From contig NZ_SOHJ01000004.1 of assembly GCF_004403185.1 (NCBI RefSeq), positions 62,001 through 126,000 of the forward strand: a DNA stretch of 64,000 nt, in the 5' to 3' direction. The position numbers and the translations under genes were made by a program. The notes below the pieces were generated by a model, which was not told the DNA's origin, made no database searches, and was given only the letters and a program-made list of their open reading frames with translations. Positions 50,486 to 59,332 of the stretch are shown here, in pieces. Numbering within the stretch: the first letter of the stretch is position 1; every line of letters begins with the position of its first letter. Origin of the DNA: Cryobacterium suzukii (GTDB lineage Bacteria; Actinomycetota; Actinomycetes; Actinomycetales; Microbacteriaceae).

Positions 50486-51384
50486 CAGGCCCGCCCCCGT
50501 GCGGCCACGACCGGCGCGCCGTCGTTACCGAGCATCTCCAGAAAGTGTGCGCGCATCCGAGTCGGGTCTGGTTCGGCACCGGTGATCAAGCGGATGCTGT
50601 CGGCCGCCTGGCCCACGGCCATCCGTCCCCCGTCAAGAACGTCGTGACCGATCGATCGCGCGGTTCGCAGCAACTCGGTATCGATCGGCCGGTAGACGAT
50701 GTCGGCGACCCAGGCCGCTGCGGCAAGTGCGGTCACGTCGAAGGGAAGGCCCGGGTATTCCTTCATGCCGGTCGGAGTCGCGTGCACGACACCGTCGGCG
50801 GTGGCGAGGTCGAGGGATAGGTCATCGGGAGTGCTCATGCATACCTCCTGGTCGGGAAACAGCGGTGCGTAGGCGTTGACCAGGGCCCGGGCGCGGTCGG
50901 GCTCCACATCCACGATCGCCAGCCGGTGCACGCCGAGTGCCAGGAGTGCGTACGCGGTGGCGGAGCCGGCGCCACCGGAACCGAACTGCACGATGCGGTC
51001 GCGCCGTGCATCGGGCAGGCCGGCGAGTACGGCCGAGCGAAATCCGGTCCAGTCGGTGTTGTGACCGATAAACCGATCACCCTGGATGAGCACCAGATTC
51101 ACGGCACCAATGTGCGTGGCGGCGGGGGTGAGCTCATCAAGGAAGGGGATTACGAGTTGTTTACACGGGTGCGTCACGTTCAAAGCCGCGAAGCCCAGGT
51201 CCCGGGCTTCCTTGAGCATCACGCCGACATCGCCCGGCGCCCGGCCCGATTCGAGCAGGTCGAGAATGCGGTAGTCGTAATCGAAGCCGAGGTGACCCCC
51301 CTCCCGCTCGTGCATTGGTGGGGTCAGCGATGCGGTGATGCCCGCGCCGATAAGCCCGACGAGGTAGCTAGCCGTCGCGGTCAT
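50485..51384 (-). CDS. aroE: Shikimate/quinate dehydrogenase
   Basis: Oxidises shikimate or quinate with NAD(P). The 299-aa protein has the family start [20 protein letters not shown] with the substrate-binding Ser/Thr, [15 protein letters not shown] near 68 with the catalytic Lys, [17 protein letters not shown] near 133 (cofactor), and [13 protein letters not shown] near 212. ATG 51384 overlaps the aroQ stop. In this operon it probably works in the catabolic direction (QsuD-like) rather than in synthesis; the biosynthetic set is expected elsewhere. Confidence 0.9.
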   Translation of the reverse strand: MTATASYLVGLIGAGITASLTPPMHEREGGHLGFDYDYRILDLLESGRAPGDVGVMLKEARDLGFAALNVTHPCKQLVIPFLDELTPAATHIGAVNLVLIQGDRFIGHNTDWTGFRSAVLAGLPDARRDRIVQFGSGGAGSATAYALLALGVHRLAIVDVEPDRARALVNAYAPLFPDQEVCMSTPDDLSLDLATADGVVHATPTGMKEYPGLPFDVTALAAAAWVADIVYRPIDTELLRTARSIGHDVLDGGRMAVGQAADSIRLITGAEPDPTRMRAHFLEMLGNDGAPVVAARGRA

Positions 51385-51878
51385 TCGACGCCCCCCGCAG
51401 CGGGCGCCGGGGCAGCCGGTATCCCTACCCGGGTCACGAGCCACTCAAGGGCGAAGACGTAGCCCATGACGCCGGCCCCGACGATCACACTTTCCGCGAC
51501 GTCGGATAAAAAGGAGTGGTGGCGGAACGGTTCGCGGGCGTGCACGTTGGTGAGATGGACTTCGACTGTCGGTAGGCCCACGGCCAAGATCGCGTCGCGG
51601 ATAGCGACGGAGGTATGGGTGAGGCCCCCGGCATTGATGATGATTCCCACTGCCTGGTGGCGCGCGGCGTGGATGGCGTCGATCAACACGCCCTCGTGGT
51701 TGCTCTGTACGAACGTGGTGTCCACGCCGAGCCGCTCGGCCGCGGCGGCAACGCGCTGTTCGAGGTCGTCAAGGGTAGCGGTGCCGTATGTGGCTGGTTC
51801 TCGGGAGCCGAGCAGGTTCAGGTTCGGCCCGTTCACCACGAGCACGAGAGGTCGTTCCGGTCGGTCGAAAATCGTCAT
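51381..51878 (-). CDS. aroQ: Type II 3-dehydroquinate dehydratase
   Basis: Interconverts 3-dehydroquinate and 3-dehydroshikimate. The 165-aa protein shows the type II pattern [18 protein letters not shown] near 13 with the catalytic Tyr and Arg, [13 protein letters not shown] near 58, [17 protein letters not shown] near 78, and [16 protein letters not shown] near 102. First gene of the quinate/shikimate operon, with a clear promoter at 51909-51937. The order aroQ-aroE-qsuB-permease is like the qsuABCD group of Corynebacterium, so a catabolic role is inferred (qsuC). Confidence 0.93.
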   Translation of the reverse strand: MTIFDRPERPLVLVVNGPNLNLLGSREPATYGTATLDDLEQRVAAAAERLGVDTTFVQSNHEGVLIDAIHAARHQAVGIIINAGGLTHTSVAIRDAILAVGLPTVEVHLTNVHAREPFRHHSFLSDVAESVIVGAGVMGYVFALEWLVTRVGIPAAPAPAAGGVE

Positions 51879-51908
51879 CGATTCATATCCTTGGTTGAAG
51901 ATTCACTC

Positions 51909-51937
51909 TTAGTACGTACTAGTTAGTACATTGTCAA
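51909..51937 (-). promoter_or_regulatory. Promoter with embedded inverted repeat upstream of aroQ
   Basis: On the minus strand TTGACA (51932-51937) and TACTAA (51909-51914) are separated by exactly 17 bp. The spacer and -10 contain the overlapping inverted repeats AGTACGTACT (51911-51920) and GTACTAGTTAGTAC (51916-51929). The site is a good candidate for a repressor; the nearby TetR is the first suspect. Confidence 0.75.
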
Positions 51938-52030
51938 ACCCGTGACGAGTTCTTGTCAAGGGCACGGGTAAGATTCAGTCGTGATTCGACCGGTATCGAA
52001 TCAGGTCGATGGCACCCTGCGACGCCCCGT

Positions 52031-53212
52031 CTAGAGCAGGAGGCCGGTGTACTGCTCGGCGAGCATGCGCGCAGCGAGCGGCGAATGGGTGACGTAGTCG
52101 AGCTGGCCGATCTGGCTGCGGTAGTCGAAGGCGCCGCTCTGCAGGTCGCCGGGGGTGGTGTGCAGCATCTCGGTCATCCAGCGGGAGAACTGCTGCACCC
52201 GCCACTGCCGGGCCAGCGCGCTCTCGCTGTAACTGCTGAGGAGCGTCTCGTTATTCGCGTAGAACGCGATGAGGGCTGCGGCGAGCTGGGTGACGTCGGA
52301 GATGGCCGAGTTGAGGCCCTTCGCGCCGGTCGGCGGCACGATATGGCCGGCGTCTCCGACCAGAAACAAGTTGCCGTAGGCGAGGCGGGAAGCGACAAAG
52401 CTGCGCATCGGGGTGATCGATTTGTCGGTGATCTGGCCTTCCTGCAGGGCCCAGCCGGGGGTGCCGAGCCGAGTGTGCAGCGCCTCCCAGATGCGGTCGT
52501 CCGACCAGTTCACAATATCGTCGGCGGGGTCGACCTGCAGGTACAGCCGGGAGACGATCGGCGAGCGCATCGAGAGCATCGCGAAGCCGTCCTCGTGCAG
52601 GGCGTAGATCAGCTCGTCGGATGACGGTGCGACATCGGCGAGAATACCGAGCCAGGCGTAGGGGTAGCTGCGGTCGAACAGGGTGATCTCTTCGGCGGGG
52701 ATCGACGCACGACAGATGCCGTGGAAGCCGTCGGCGCCCACGACGAAGTCGGCGTCGATGGTGTGCTGCTCGCCGTCGTGCACGAACGTCACGCTCGGGT
52801 TCTTGGTGGTCAGGCCATCGACGACCACGTCGGAGGCTGCGTAATAGATCGTCGACCCGGCGGCAGCGTGTGCGTTGACGAGGTCTTTGACAACCTCCTG
52901 CTGGCCGTAGACGGTGACCGTGCGGCCGATCAGCTCGTTGAAATCCACATTGTGACGCTCACCGGCGTACTGCAGGAAGATTCCGTCGTGCTGCATACCC
53001 TCGGAGGCGAGGCGGTCACCCAACCCGAGTCGGGTCAGGGTTTCGACCGAGCCCTGCTCCAGGACGCCAGCCCGGATGCGGCCGAGCACGTAGTCCTGCG
53101 AGCGGTTTTCGACGACGATCGAGTCGATGCCGGCGTCACGCAGGGCCCAGCTTAGGAGAAGGCCGGCGGGACCGGCGCCGATGATGGCGACGCGGGTGGT
53201 TTCGTGGGGCAC
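52031..53212 (-). CDS. pobA: 4-hydroxybenzoate 3-monooxygenase
   Basis: FAD and NAD(P)H-dependent hydroxylase making protocatechuate from 4-hydroxybenzoate. The 393 aa (normal length) show VAIIGAGPAGLLLSWAL at residues 8-24, RIRAGVLEQGSVETL near 44, DFVVGADGFHGICR near 153 and FLVGDAGHIVPPTGAKGLN near 277. GTG 53212 has the ribosome site AGGAGAACCT; upstream starts have none. Operator centre lies 79 bp upstream, identical to pcaH. The IclR regulator gene is the next minus-strand gene upstream. Confidence 0.93.
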   Translation of the reverse strand: MPHETTRVAIIGAGPAGLLLSWALRDAGIDSIVVENRSQDYVLGRIRAGVLEQGSVETLTRLGLGDRLASEGMQHDGIFLQYAGERHNVDFNELIGRTVTVYGQQEVVKDLVNAHAAAGSTIYYAASDVVVDGLTTKNPSVTFVHDGEQHTIDADFVVGADGFHGICRASIPAEEITLFDRSYPYAWLGILADVAPSSDELIYALHEDGFAMLSMRSPIVSRLYLQVDPADDIVNWSDDRIWEALHTRLGTPGWALQEGQITDKSITPMRSFVASRLAYGNLFLVGDAGHIVPPTGAKGLNSAISDVTQLAAALIAFYANNETLLSSYSESALARQWRVQQFSRWMTEMLHTTPGDLQSGAFDYRSQIGQLDYVTHSPLAARMLAEQYTGLLL

Positions 53213-53281
53213 AGGTTCTCCTAGCAACAATGACAGGGTGATCCGACCAGTGTGCTGCGCTGCGCGCGGGTGCGGTGCAGC

Positions 53282-53300
53282 GTTTCCACTCAGTGAAAGG
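53282..53300. promoter_or_regulatory. Probable IclR-family operator upstream of pobA
   Basis: GTTTCCACTCAGTGAAAGG, arms TTTC and GAAA around CACTCAGT. It aligns base for base with the pcaH site, and its centre is 79 bp from the pobA start. Confidence 0.75.
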
Positions 53301-53312
53301 GTCGACACTCCT

Positions 53313-54125
53313 TCACTGCTGAGCACGCCGGTAACCCAGCGCCCGACTGACCCCCTGCGCGGCCAGGCGCACGGCTTGCTCCTGCTCCGGGTCAACCGTG
53401 TCGGTGGTACGGGTCACGATGGATACGGCCGCTACGACCTGGCCTGTGCGATCGCGAATGGGGGCGGCCAGAGAGCTCGAGCCGGCGGTCATCTCCTCGG
53501 ACATGCGGGCGATGCCTATCAAGCGAATCTCGGCGAGCCGCTTTCGTACTGCTTCTGGCTCGGTGACCGTGCGCGGCAGAAAGCGCTGCAAGCTCGTGGC
53601 GAGATATTCCTGCACCACATCGGTCGGCGCGTAGGCCAACAGCACCAGCCCGACCCCGGTCGAGTGCAGCGGCAGGCGCGCACCGACCCGCGAAATCAGG
53701 CGCACTACGTGATGGCCTGAGAGCTTCTCCAGATACAGCGCGTCGCGCCCGTCGAGAATGGCGAGGTGCACGTGTTCGCGCGTCGTCTCGTAGAGGTCTT
53801 CGAGGTAGGGCAGCGCGATGGTGCGCAGGTTGCGGGCCGTCGGGGTCTGCACGCCGAGCTCCCACAGCTTCATGCCGAGCGAGTATTGGCCGTTCTCGTG
53901 TTTGCTCAGGCCTCCCCAGCTGACCCACTCGGCCACGAGCCGGTGTGTGGTCGACAGCGGCAGGTTGGCCCGTTGGGCGATGGCTGTCAGGGTCAGGGTG
54001 AGAGAGGTCGCCCCGGTGGGAGCCCCGAAGGCGTCGAGAATGGCGAAGAGTCGGGCCGCGACGGAACGGTCGTCCACGGCTACTTCGTCGCCGCTCGCCC
54101 GTGTCTGTGCCGGTTTTCCACTCAT
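53313..54125 (-). CDS. IclR family regulator, PcaR/PobR-like
   Basis: A 270-aa IclR protein. The N-terminal winged helix (about 20-85) includes LTLTAIAQRANLPLSTTHRLVAEW; the ligand domain has HVHLAILDGRDALYLEKLSG near 125 and RLPLHSTGVGLVLLAYAP near 150, both family hallmarks. IclR regulators PcaR, PcaU and PobR control protocatechuate and 4-hydroxybenzoate genes in other bacteria. Here it sits between pobA and an ABC importer, and the shared palindrome stands 31 bp upstream of its own start, so autoregulation is likely. Confidence 0.88.
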   Translation of the reverse strand: MSGKPAQTRASGDEVAVDDRSVAARLFAILDAFGAPTGATSLTLTLTAIAQRANLPLSTTHRLVAEWVSWGGLSKHENGQYSLGMKLWELGVQTPTARNLRTIALPYLEDLYETTREHVHLAILDGRDALYLEKLSGHHVVRLISRVGARLPLHSTGVGLVLLAYAPTDVVQEYLATSLQRFLPRTVTEPEAVRKRLAEIRLIGIARMSEEMTAGSSSLAAPIRDRTGQVVAAVSIVTRTTDTVDPEQEQAVRLAAQGVSRALGYRRAQQ

Positions 54126-54155
54126 CGCACGTCACGCTACCGCGATCCGCCGAGA

Positions 54156-54174
54156 ACTTCCACTGAATGGAAGC
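54156..54174. promoter_or_regulatory. Probable IclR-family operator between regulator and ABC importer
   Basis: ACTTCCACTGAATGGAAGC, the best palindrome of the three sites. It lies in the 164-bp divergent region and may control both the regulator and the importer. Confidence 0.75.
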
Positions 54175-54289
54175 GCAGGTTTGAGTGGGGAAATCCGTGG
54201 CTAGTCTCCAATCAGAGCCGATCATCAGGCTCGCGGCGCCCCGCGTAGCCACAGCAGCACGACCCGCACCACCACACAATGGAGTGAAC

Positions 54290-55255
54290 ATGAAGAAATC
54301 GCTATTGATCGGAATTGCCGCGGCATCCGTTCTCGCCCTCAGCGCCTGCTCGGCCGGTTCCGACTCCGCTGCGCCCGCCGGTGGCGGCGACGCACTGACA
54401 CCTGTCACGGTGGGTGTCATCCCGATCGCCGACACCGCTCCCCTCTACTTGGGCTTCGACCAGGGTTTCTTCGAAGACGAGGGCCTCGAACTCACCATCG
54501 AGACCGCCACCGGCGGTGCCGCGATCGTGCCCGCCATCGTTAACGGCGACTATCAATTCGGCTTCAGCAACCTGGGCTCACTCATGGTCGCCAAGGATAA
54601 GGGCCTGCCGCTCGAACTCGTCAGTGCAGCCGTGGCCTCTACCGGAGATGTCACGAGCGATATGGGAGCCATTGTCGTCAGCGGCGACTCGCCGATTGAA
54701 ACTCTCGCCGACCTCAATGGCAAGACCGTCTCAACCAACAGCCTCAACAATCTGCTCGACACCGTCGCACGCAGCACGATTGACAGCGCCGGTGGCGACT
54801 CGTCCACCGTCTCCTTCGTTGAAATCCCGTTCCCGGATTCCAGCGCCGCCGTGGAAAACGGCCAGGTCGACGCGGCGTTCGTGGTGGAACCGTTCGTGAC
54901 TTCGGCTTTGGAGAACGGTAACCGGGTCCTCTCCTACGGCTTCGCTGAATTTGCCGACAAGCTCGACATAGCCGCCTATTTCTCCTCCGCTGCCACCGTG
55001 GCGGGAGACGCGGAACTGGTCACGAAGTTCCAGGCCGCGATGAAAAAGTCGCTTGAATACGCCCAGGCCAATCCCGACGCCGTGCGCGCGATCATCGCGA
55101 CCTACACCGAAACACCGGCCGAGGTGCTCGCCAAGATCGTACTGCCGACCTACCCGACCGAGTTCAACGTTGACGCCGTCACGGCGCTCAGCGAGGCGGC
55201 CCTCAAGTACGGCGTGGTCGAGAACGCGCCCGACATGAGCACGTTCCTGCCGTAG
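54290..55255 (+). CDS. ABC importer substrate-binding lipoprotein, NMT1/SsuA/TauA-like
   Basis: A 321-aa solute receptor. A signal peptide ends with the lipobox LSACS, so it is anchored outside the membrane. TVGVIPIADTAPLYLGFDQG, EGLELTIETATGGAAIVPAI and QFGFSNLGSLMVAKDKGLPL match the NMT1/THI5-like family that binds sulfonates, nitrate, pyrimidine precursors or aromatic acids. ATG 54290 follows GGAGTGAAC. The gene is divergent from the IclR regulator of aromatic-acid catabolism and behind the same operator, so an aromatic acid such as 4-hydroxybenzoate is the proposed ligand (inference). Confidence 0.85.
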   Translation: MKKSLLIGIAAASVLALSACSAGSDSAAPAGGGDALTPVTVGVIPIADTAPLYLGFDQGFFEDEGLELTIETATGGAAIVPAIVNGDYQFGFSNLGSLMVAKDKGLPLELVSAAVASTGDVTSDMGAIVVSGDSPIETLADLNGKTVSTNSLNNLLDTVARSTIDSAGGDSSTVSFVEIPFPDSSAAVENGQVDAAFVVEPFVTSALENGNRVLSYGFAEFADKLDIAAYFSSAATVAGDAELVTKFQAAMKKSLEYAQANPDAVRAIIATYTETPAEVLAKIVLPTYPTEFNVDAVTALSEAALKYGVVENAPDMSTFLP

Positions 55256-55307
55256 CCGCGCAGCATCCGTTTGCATCGCTCCGACCACGAGGAAGTGGCT
55301 TGCCAGA

Positions 55308-56111
55308 ATGAGAAAACAACGTAGCGCCGTTGCCGGGCCGAAAGCGAAAGCTTTGGGCCTGGGCATCGGCGGAATTGTCCTGTTCTTCCTGATCTGGGAA
55401 GCCGCTCCCCGCCTCGGCCTGGTCAGCGACCGCTACCTGCCACCGGCCAGCGAGGTGCTGGTGCGGCTCGGGCAGTACCTCACCGAGGCCGCGTTCTGGA
55501 ACGACGTCGCCGACACCATGACGAGTTGGGCACTGGGCCTCGCCATCGCCACGGTGGCTGCGATCGTCGTCGGCCTCGTTATCGGTTCCAGCCGGTTCCT
55601 CCGCCGCGCCACCCACACCACGATCGAGTTTCTGCGCCCGATCCCCTCGGTCGCTCTCATTCCGCTCGCCGTGCTGATCTTCGGCACCAGCATCGAGTCG
55701 ACCCTGTTACTCGTGGTCTATGCCTCGTTCTGGCAGGTGCTGCTGCAGTTGCTTTACGGCATTGCTGATGTGGATGCCGTCGCCAACGACACCGCGAAGA
55801 GTTACGGCCTCGGCCGGCTCGCCCGGGTGCGCTACGTCATCTGGCCCACCGCGCTGCCCTACCTGATGACCGGGCTGCGCCTGGCTGCGGCCGTCGCCCT
55901 GATTTTGGCGATCACCGCGGAACTCATCATCGGCACCCCCGGCCTCGGCAAGCAGATTGCACTCACCCAGTCCGGTGGCGCCATCTCCTCGATGTATGCC
56001 CTGGTTCTGGCCACCGGCATGATCGGTGTGCTCATCAACCTCGGCGCGCGCATTCTGGAAAAGCGGGTGCTGTCGTGGCATCCTTCCGTGAGAGGAGACG
56101 TCGTCCTGTGA
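55308..56111 (+). CDS. ABC importer permease, SsuC/TauC-like
   Basis: A 267-aa inner-membrane permease with six helices. The coupling-loop signature is seen in DTAKSYGLGRLARVRYVIWPTALPY near residue 160, which contacts the ATPase encoded at 56871. A basic tail at the N-terminus precedes the first helix. It lies 52 bp after the binding protein and overlaps the second permease by four bases (GTGA). Confidence 0.87.
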   Translation: MRKQRSAVAGPKAKALGLGIGGIVLFFLIWEAAPRLGLVSDRYLPPASEVLVRLGQYLTEAAFWNDVADTMTSWALGLAIATVAAIVVGLVIGSSRFLRRATHTTIEFLRPIPSVALIPLAVLIFGTSIESTLLLVVYASFWQVLLQLLYGIADVDAVANDTAKSYGLGRLARVRYVIWPTALPYLMTGLRLAAAVALILAITAELIIGTPGLGKQIALTQSGGAISSMYALVLATGMIGVLINLGARILEKRVLSWHPSVRGDVVL

Positions 56112-56881
56112 GTCCCCTCACACGCATCGCCTATTTCTTTGGCCTTCCCATATTGCTCATCGTTCTCTGGTACGCGCTGTCCTTCGGCTCCACCAACTTC
56201 TTCGTACCCAAGCCCATTGAACTCGCCCAGACCCTGTGGACCACCTGGATCGGCGACCGCTTCTTCGACGACGTACTACCGAGTCTCGGCCGTCTCGCGG
56301 TCGGCCTATTCTTTGCCATCGGCCTCGGCATCGTGCTCGGCCTGCTGATCGGTTCCACCCGCTGGCTGCGCAACCTGCTCGAACCGCTGCTCGAATTCTT
56401 TCGCGCCATCCCACCGCCCGTGCTCGTGCCGCTGCTCATGCTGCTCATCGGCGTCAACGACAGCATGAAGGTCGCCGTCATCATCTCCGGCGCCATCTGG
56501 CCGGTGCTGCTCAACACCGTCGAGGGCGTGCGCGCCGTTGACTCGGTACTGAACGACAGCTGCCGCAGCTACGGTATTACCGGTTTCGCACGCATCCGCT
56601 ATTTCGTGCTTCCCGCTGTGACTCCCCAGATCATGGCCGGAGTGCGCCAATCGCTGTCGATCGGCCTGATTCTGATGGTCATCAGCGAGATGTTCGCCTC
56701 CTCCTCTGGCCTCGGCTTCACCATCGTGCAGTTCCAACGCAACTTCGCCATCCCCGAGATGTGGAGCGGCATCGTCGTGCTCGGTCTGATCGGCCTGGGC
56801 CTGGCCCTCATCTTTCAATTCGTCGAACGACGGGTACTGCACTGGTACCACGGTCTGAAGGAGATCACTCATGACAGTTAG
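56108..56881 (+). CDS. ABC importer permease, second SsuC/TauC-like subunit
   Basis: A 257-aa permease similar in plan to the first, with six helices and coupling loop DSCRSYGITGFARIRYFVLPAVTPQ near residue 155. Two different permease genes make a heterodimeric channel, unlike the usual single SsuC. GTG 56108 is chosen because GAGAGGAGA stands upstream and the stop of the first permease overlaps it. Its own end overlaps the ATPase start. Confidence 0.87.
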   Translation: MSPLTRIAYFFGLPILLIVLWYALSFGSTNFFVPKPIELAQTLWTTWIGDRFFDDVLPSLGRLAVGLFFAIGLGIVLGLLIGSTRWLRNLLEPLLEFFRAIPPPVLVPLLMLLIGVNDSMKVAVIISGAIWPVLLNTVEGVRAVDSVLNDSCRSYGITGFARIRYFVLPAVTPQIMAGVRQSLSIGLILMVISEMFASSSGLGFTIVQFQRNFAIPEMWSGIVVLGLIGLGLALIFQFVERRVLHWYHGLKEITHDS

Positions 56882-57731
56882 CGAGACCACCATGAACCAG
56901 CCCGTCAAAACCGTGCCGATGCTCTCGGTGCGCGGCCTGCAGAAGATCTACAAGGTGCCCGGCGGCGACGTCGAGGCCGTACGTGACCTCACCTTCGACC
57001 TCGCCGAGGGCGAACTGGTCTGCCTGGTTGGCCCATCAGGGTCGGGAAAGACCACCCTGCTCAAGTGCATCTCCGGCTTGATGGAACAGACCAGCGGCAC
57101 CATTGAGTTAGCCGGCGCCAAGGTCACCGGGCCGCCCAAGTCGATGGCCGTCGTCTTTCAGGAATACGGCCGCAGCCTCTTTCCCTGGATGACCGTGCGC
57201 GCCAACGTGGAACTGCCACTGAAGAACCAGAAGGTTCCGAAGGCCGAACGCGCCGCGTTCGTGGATGCAGCCCTCAAGTCGGTCGGACTCGACCACGTGC
57301 CCAAAAGCTATCCCTGGCAGCTGTCCGGCGGCATGCAGCAGCGCGTGGCCATCGCCCGCGCCGTCGCCTACCGCCCGCAGGTACTGCTGATGGATGAGCC
57401 GTTCGCTGCCGTCGACGCGCAGACCCGCGCCGACCTTGAAGACCTGATTCGCACCATCTGGAAGCAGCTCGGCGTGACGATTTTGTTCGTCACCCACGAC
57501 ATCGACGAGTCGGTCTACCTCGGCGAGCGCGTCATCGTGCTCTCAAGCTCCCCGACCGTCGTGCAGGAAGACCTCACAATCGACTTGCCGGCCGAACGCG
57601 ACCAGCTCAACACCCGAGCGCTGCCCCGCTTCATGGAGCTGCGCTCGCACGTCTACGCTGAGATCCAACGAGCCAAGCTCGGCCCGGTCACCGAGCAGAT
57701 CACCGCGCAGCGCAGAACCGCCGTCAAGTAA
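56871..57731 (+). CDS. ABC importer ATP-binding protein, SsuB/TauB-like
   Basis: A 286-aa ATPase that drives the importer. Walker A GPSGSGKTTLLK near residue 54, Q-loop VFQEYGRSLFPWMTV near 96, signature [14 protein letters not shown] near 150, Walker B VLLMDEPFAAVD near 171, and H-loop ILFVTHDIDE near 203. All catalytic residues are present. It closes the four-gene importer and converges on the TPP-enzyme gene 14 bp away. Confidence 0.92.
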   Translation: MTVSETTMNQPVKTVPMLSVRGLQKIYKVPGGDVEAVRDLTFDLAEGELVCLVGPSGSGKTTLLKCISGLMEQTSGTIELAGAKVTGPPKSMAVVFQEYGRSLFPWMTVRANVELPLKNQKVPKAERAAFVDAALKSVGLDHVPKSYPWQLSGGMQQRVAIARAVAYRPQVLLMDEPFAAVDAQTRADLEDLIRTIWKQLGVTILFVTHDIDESVYLGERVIVLSSSPTVVQEDLTIDLPAERDQLNTRALPRFMELRSHVYAEIQRAKLGPVTEQITAQRRTAVK

Positions 57732-57745
57732 TTGGGCCGACGGAC

Positions 57746-59332
57746 CTAGAGGACCACTTCGATGACGGTAGGACGATCGGCGGCGAGCGCCCGGGTGACG
57801 GCCTCGGCCAACCCGTCGAGGCCGTTCAGCCGCACGCCGTAGCCGTTGCAGGCCACTCCGAGCGCGGCAAAGTCCGGTCCGGTGATGTCGACACCGATCA
57901 GGTCGATTCCGCGCTCGATCTGCTGGTCGCGAATCTCGGCGAAGCCAGAATTATTCATGATGATGACCGGAAGGCCCAGGCCCTGTTCCGCCGCCGTGAC
58001 GAGTTCCATCCCGGTGAATTGAAACCCACCGTCGCCAACCAGCACGATGACCGGGCGCTCCGGCGCGGCCAGTTTGGCACCGATCGCCGCGGGCAACCCA
58101 TAACCGAGCGTCGCGTAACCGGTCGGGTACAAAAACTGATTCGGCTCATCCATCGGCCAAAAGTGCACGGTGCCGTAATACGAGACCTGTGCGCTGTCTC
58201 CAGCAACAATCGTCGCCCGGGGCAGCGCCATGCGAAGCACCTCCTGCACCTCGCGCCACGGCGCACCGTCGACTAGTGCGGCCACCTCTATCTCACCCCG
58301 CGCGGTACCTGCGCGCACCTGCCCGGCTGAACCGGCAGCCTCCGACAGGAGCACTATCAGGTCGGTCAGGATCGCAGCAGCATCACCCTCGAGCTCAATG
58401 GTTGCTGCCAGGTTTTTGTCGAGCTGCCCAGGATCGATGTCGATTCGAATGACCGCACCGGAGGTCGCGATCGTGCCGCCCCAGAGATCGGAATCGCCCA
58501 GTTCCGATCCGACAATGAGGAGCACGTCGGAGTCGTTCAGCAGCGTCTGCGCGGGAGCCAGCCGTGCCGACGCCCCGAGCGACAGCGGATGGTTCTCCGA
58601 AATAACCCCCTTGCCGTGCACCGTTGTAACGACCGGGGCATCCAGCAGTTCGGCCAGCCGGAGCACCTCAACACCGGCTCCGCGGGCACCTCCACCAGCG
58701 AGAATGCTGACCCGACGGGCCGTTCCGAGCAGGCGAGCAGCGGCAGTCAAGGACTCTGCAGACGGATGCTCCATCTCGCGTTGCGCCGCAGTCGGCCCCT
58801 TCCCGCCCAGCGCCCAAGCCCCCTCCAGAAGGTCAAGCGGAATTTCCAGGTGCACGGGGCGTGGCCGGCCCACCCTCCATCGGTCGAATATCTCGGCTAT
58901 GGCCGGCCCGATCTCGTCAATCTCGCTCACCCGCACGCTGCGTTCGAGCAGGGCATCCATGTGTCCCTGCTGATTTTTCACTTCGTGCAGCCAGCCGACG
59001 TTCTTGCCTTCAAGGCCGCGTGGGATGCCCGGCGAAATCACCAGCAGCGGAACGGAGTCAGCGTAGGCGGTGGCTGCGGCCGTTGTCACATTGGTTAACC
59101 CTGGTCCGCTCGTCGTGATCACGACGCCCGGACGACCGGAGACTCTGGCATACCCGTCGGCGGCATATCCGGCGCCCTGCTCGTGCCGCGGGGTGACATG
59201 ACGGATGCCTGACCCGGCGAGGGCGCGATAAATCTCAAGATTATGAGTACCCGGGATACCAAAAACGACCTCGACACCCTCCGTCAATAGTGCCGCGACC
59301 ACGGCCGCGCCGCCGTTGCGCACGGCCGTCAT
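57746..59332 (-). CDS. Thiamine-diphosphate-dependent enzyme, possibly 5-guanidino-2-oxopentanoate decarboxylase
   Basis: A 528-aa acetolactate synthase/2-oxoacid decarboxylase-fold protein. The catalytic Glu is in [15 protein letters not shown] near residue 50, [16 protein letters not shown] near 69, and the TPP-Mg motif [18 protein letters not shown] near 430 ends in IIMNN. No FAD or regulatory subunit is evident. The ureohydrolase upstream overlaps by four bases. In Pseudomonas the arginine transaminase pathway uses AruI (2-ketoarginine decarboxylase) and guanidinobutyrase; this pair fits that scheme. Other 2-oxoacid decarboxylase or carboligase roles remain open. Confidence 0.75.
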   Translation of the reverse strand: MTAVRNGGAAVVAALLTEGVEVVFGIPGTHNLEIYRALAGSGIRHVTPRHEQGAGYAADGYARVSGRPGVVITTSGPGLTNVTTAAATAYADSVPLLVISPGIPRGLEGKNVGWLHEVKNQQGHMDALLERSVRVSEIDEIGPAIAEIFDRWRVGRPRPVHLEIPLDLLEGAWALGGKGPTAAQREMEHPSAESLTAAARLLGTARRVSILAGGGARGAGVEVLRLAELLDAPVVTTVHGKGVISENHPLSLGASARLAPAQTLLNDSDVLLIVGSELGDSDLWGGTIATSGAVIRIDIDPGQLDKNLAATIELEGDAAAILTDLIVLLSEAAGSAGQVRAGTARGEIEVAALVDGAPWREVQEVLRMALPRATIVAGDSAQVSYYGTVHFWPMDEPNQFLYPTGYATLGYGLPAAIGAKLAAPERPVIVLVGDGGFQFTGMELVTAAEQGLGLPVIIMNNSGFAEIRDQQIERGIDLIGVDITGPDFAALGVACNGYGVRLNGLDGLAEAVTRALAADRPTVIEVVL

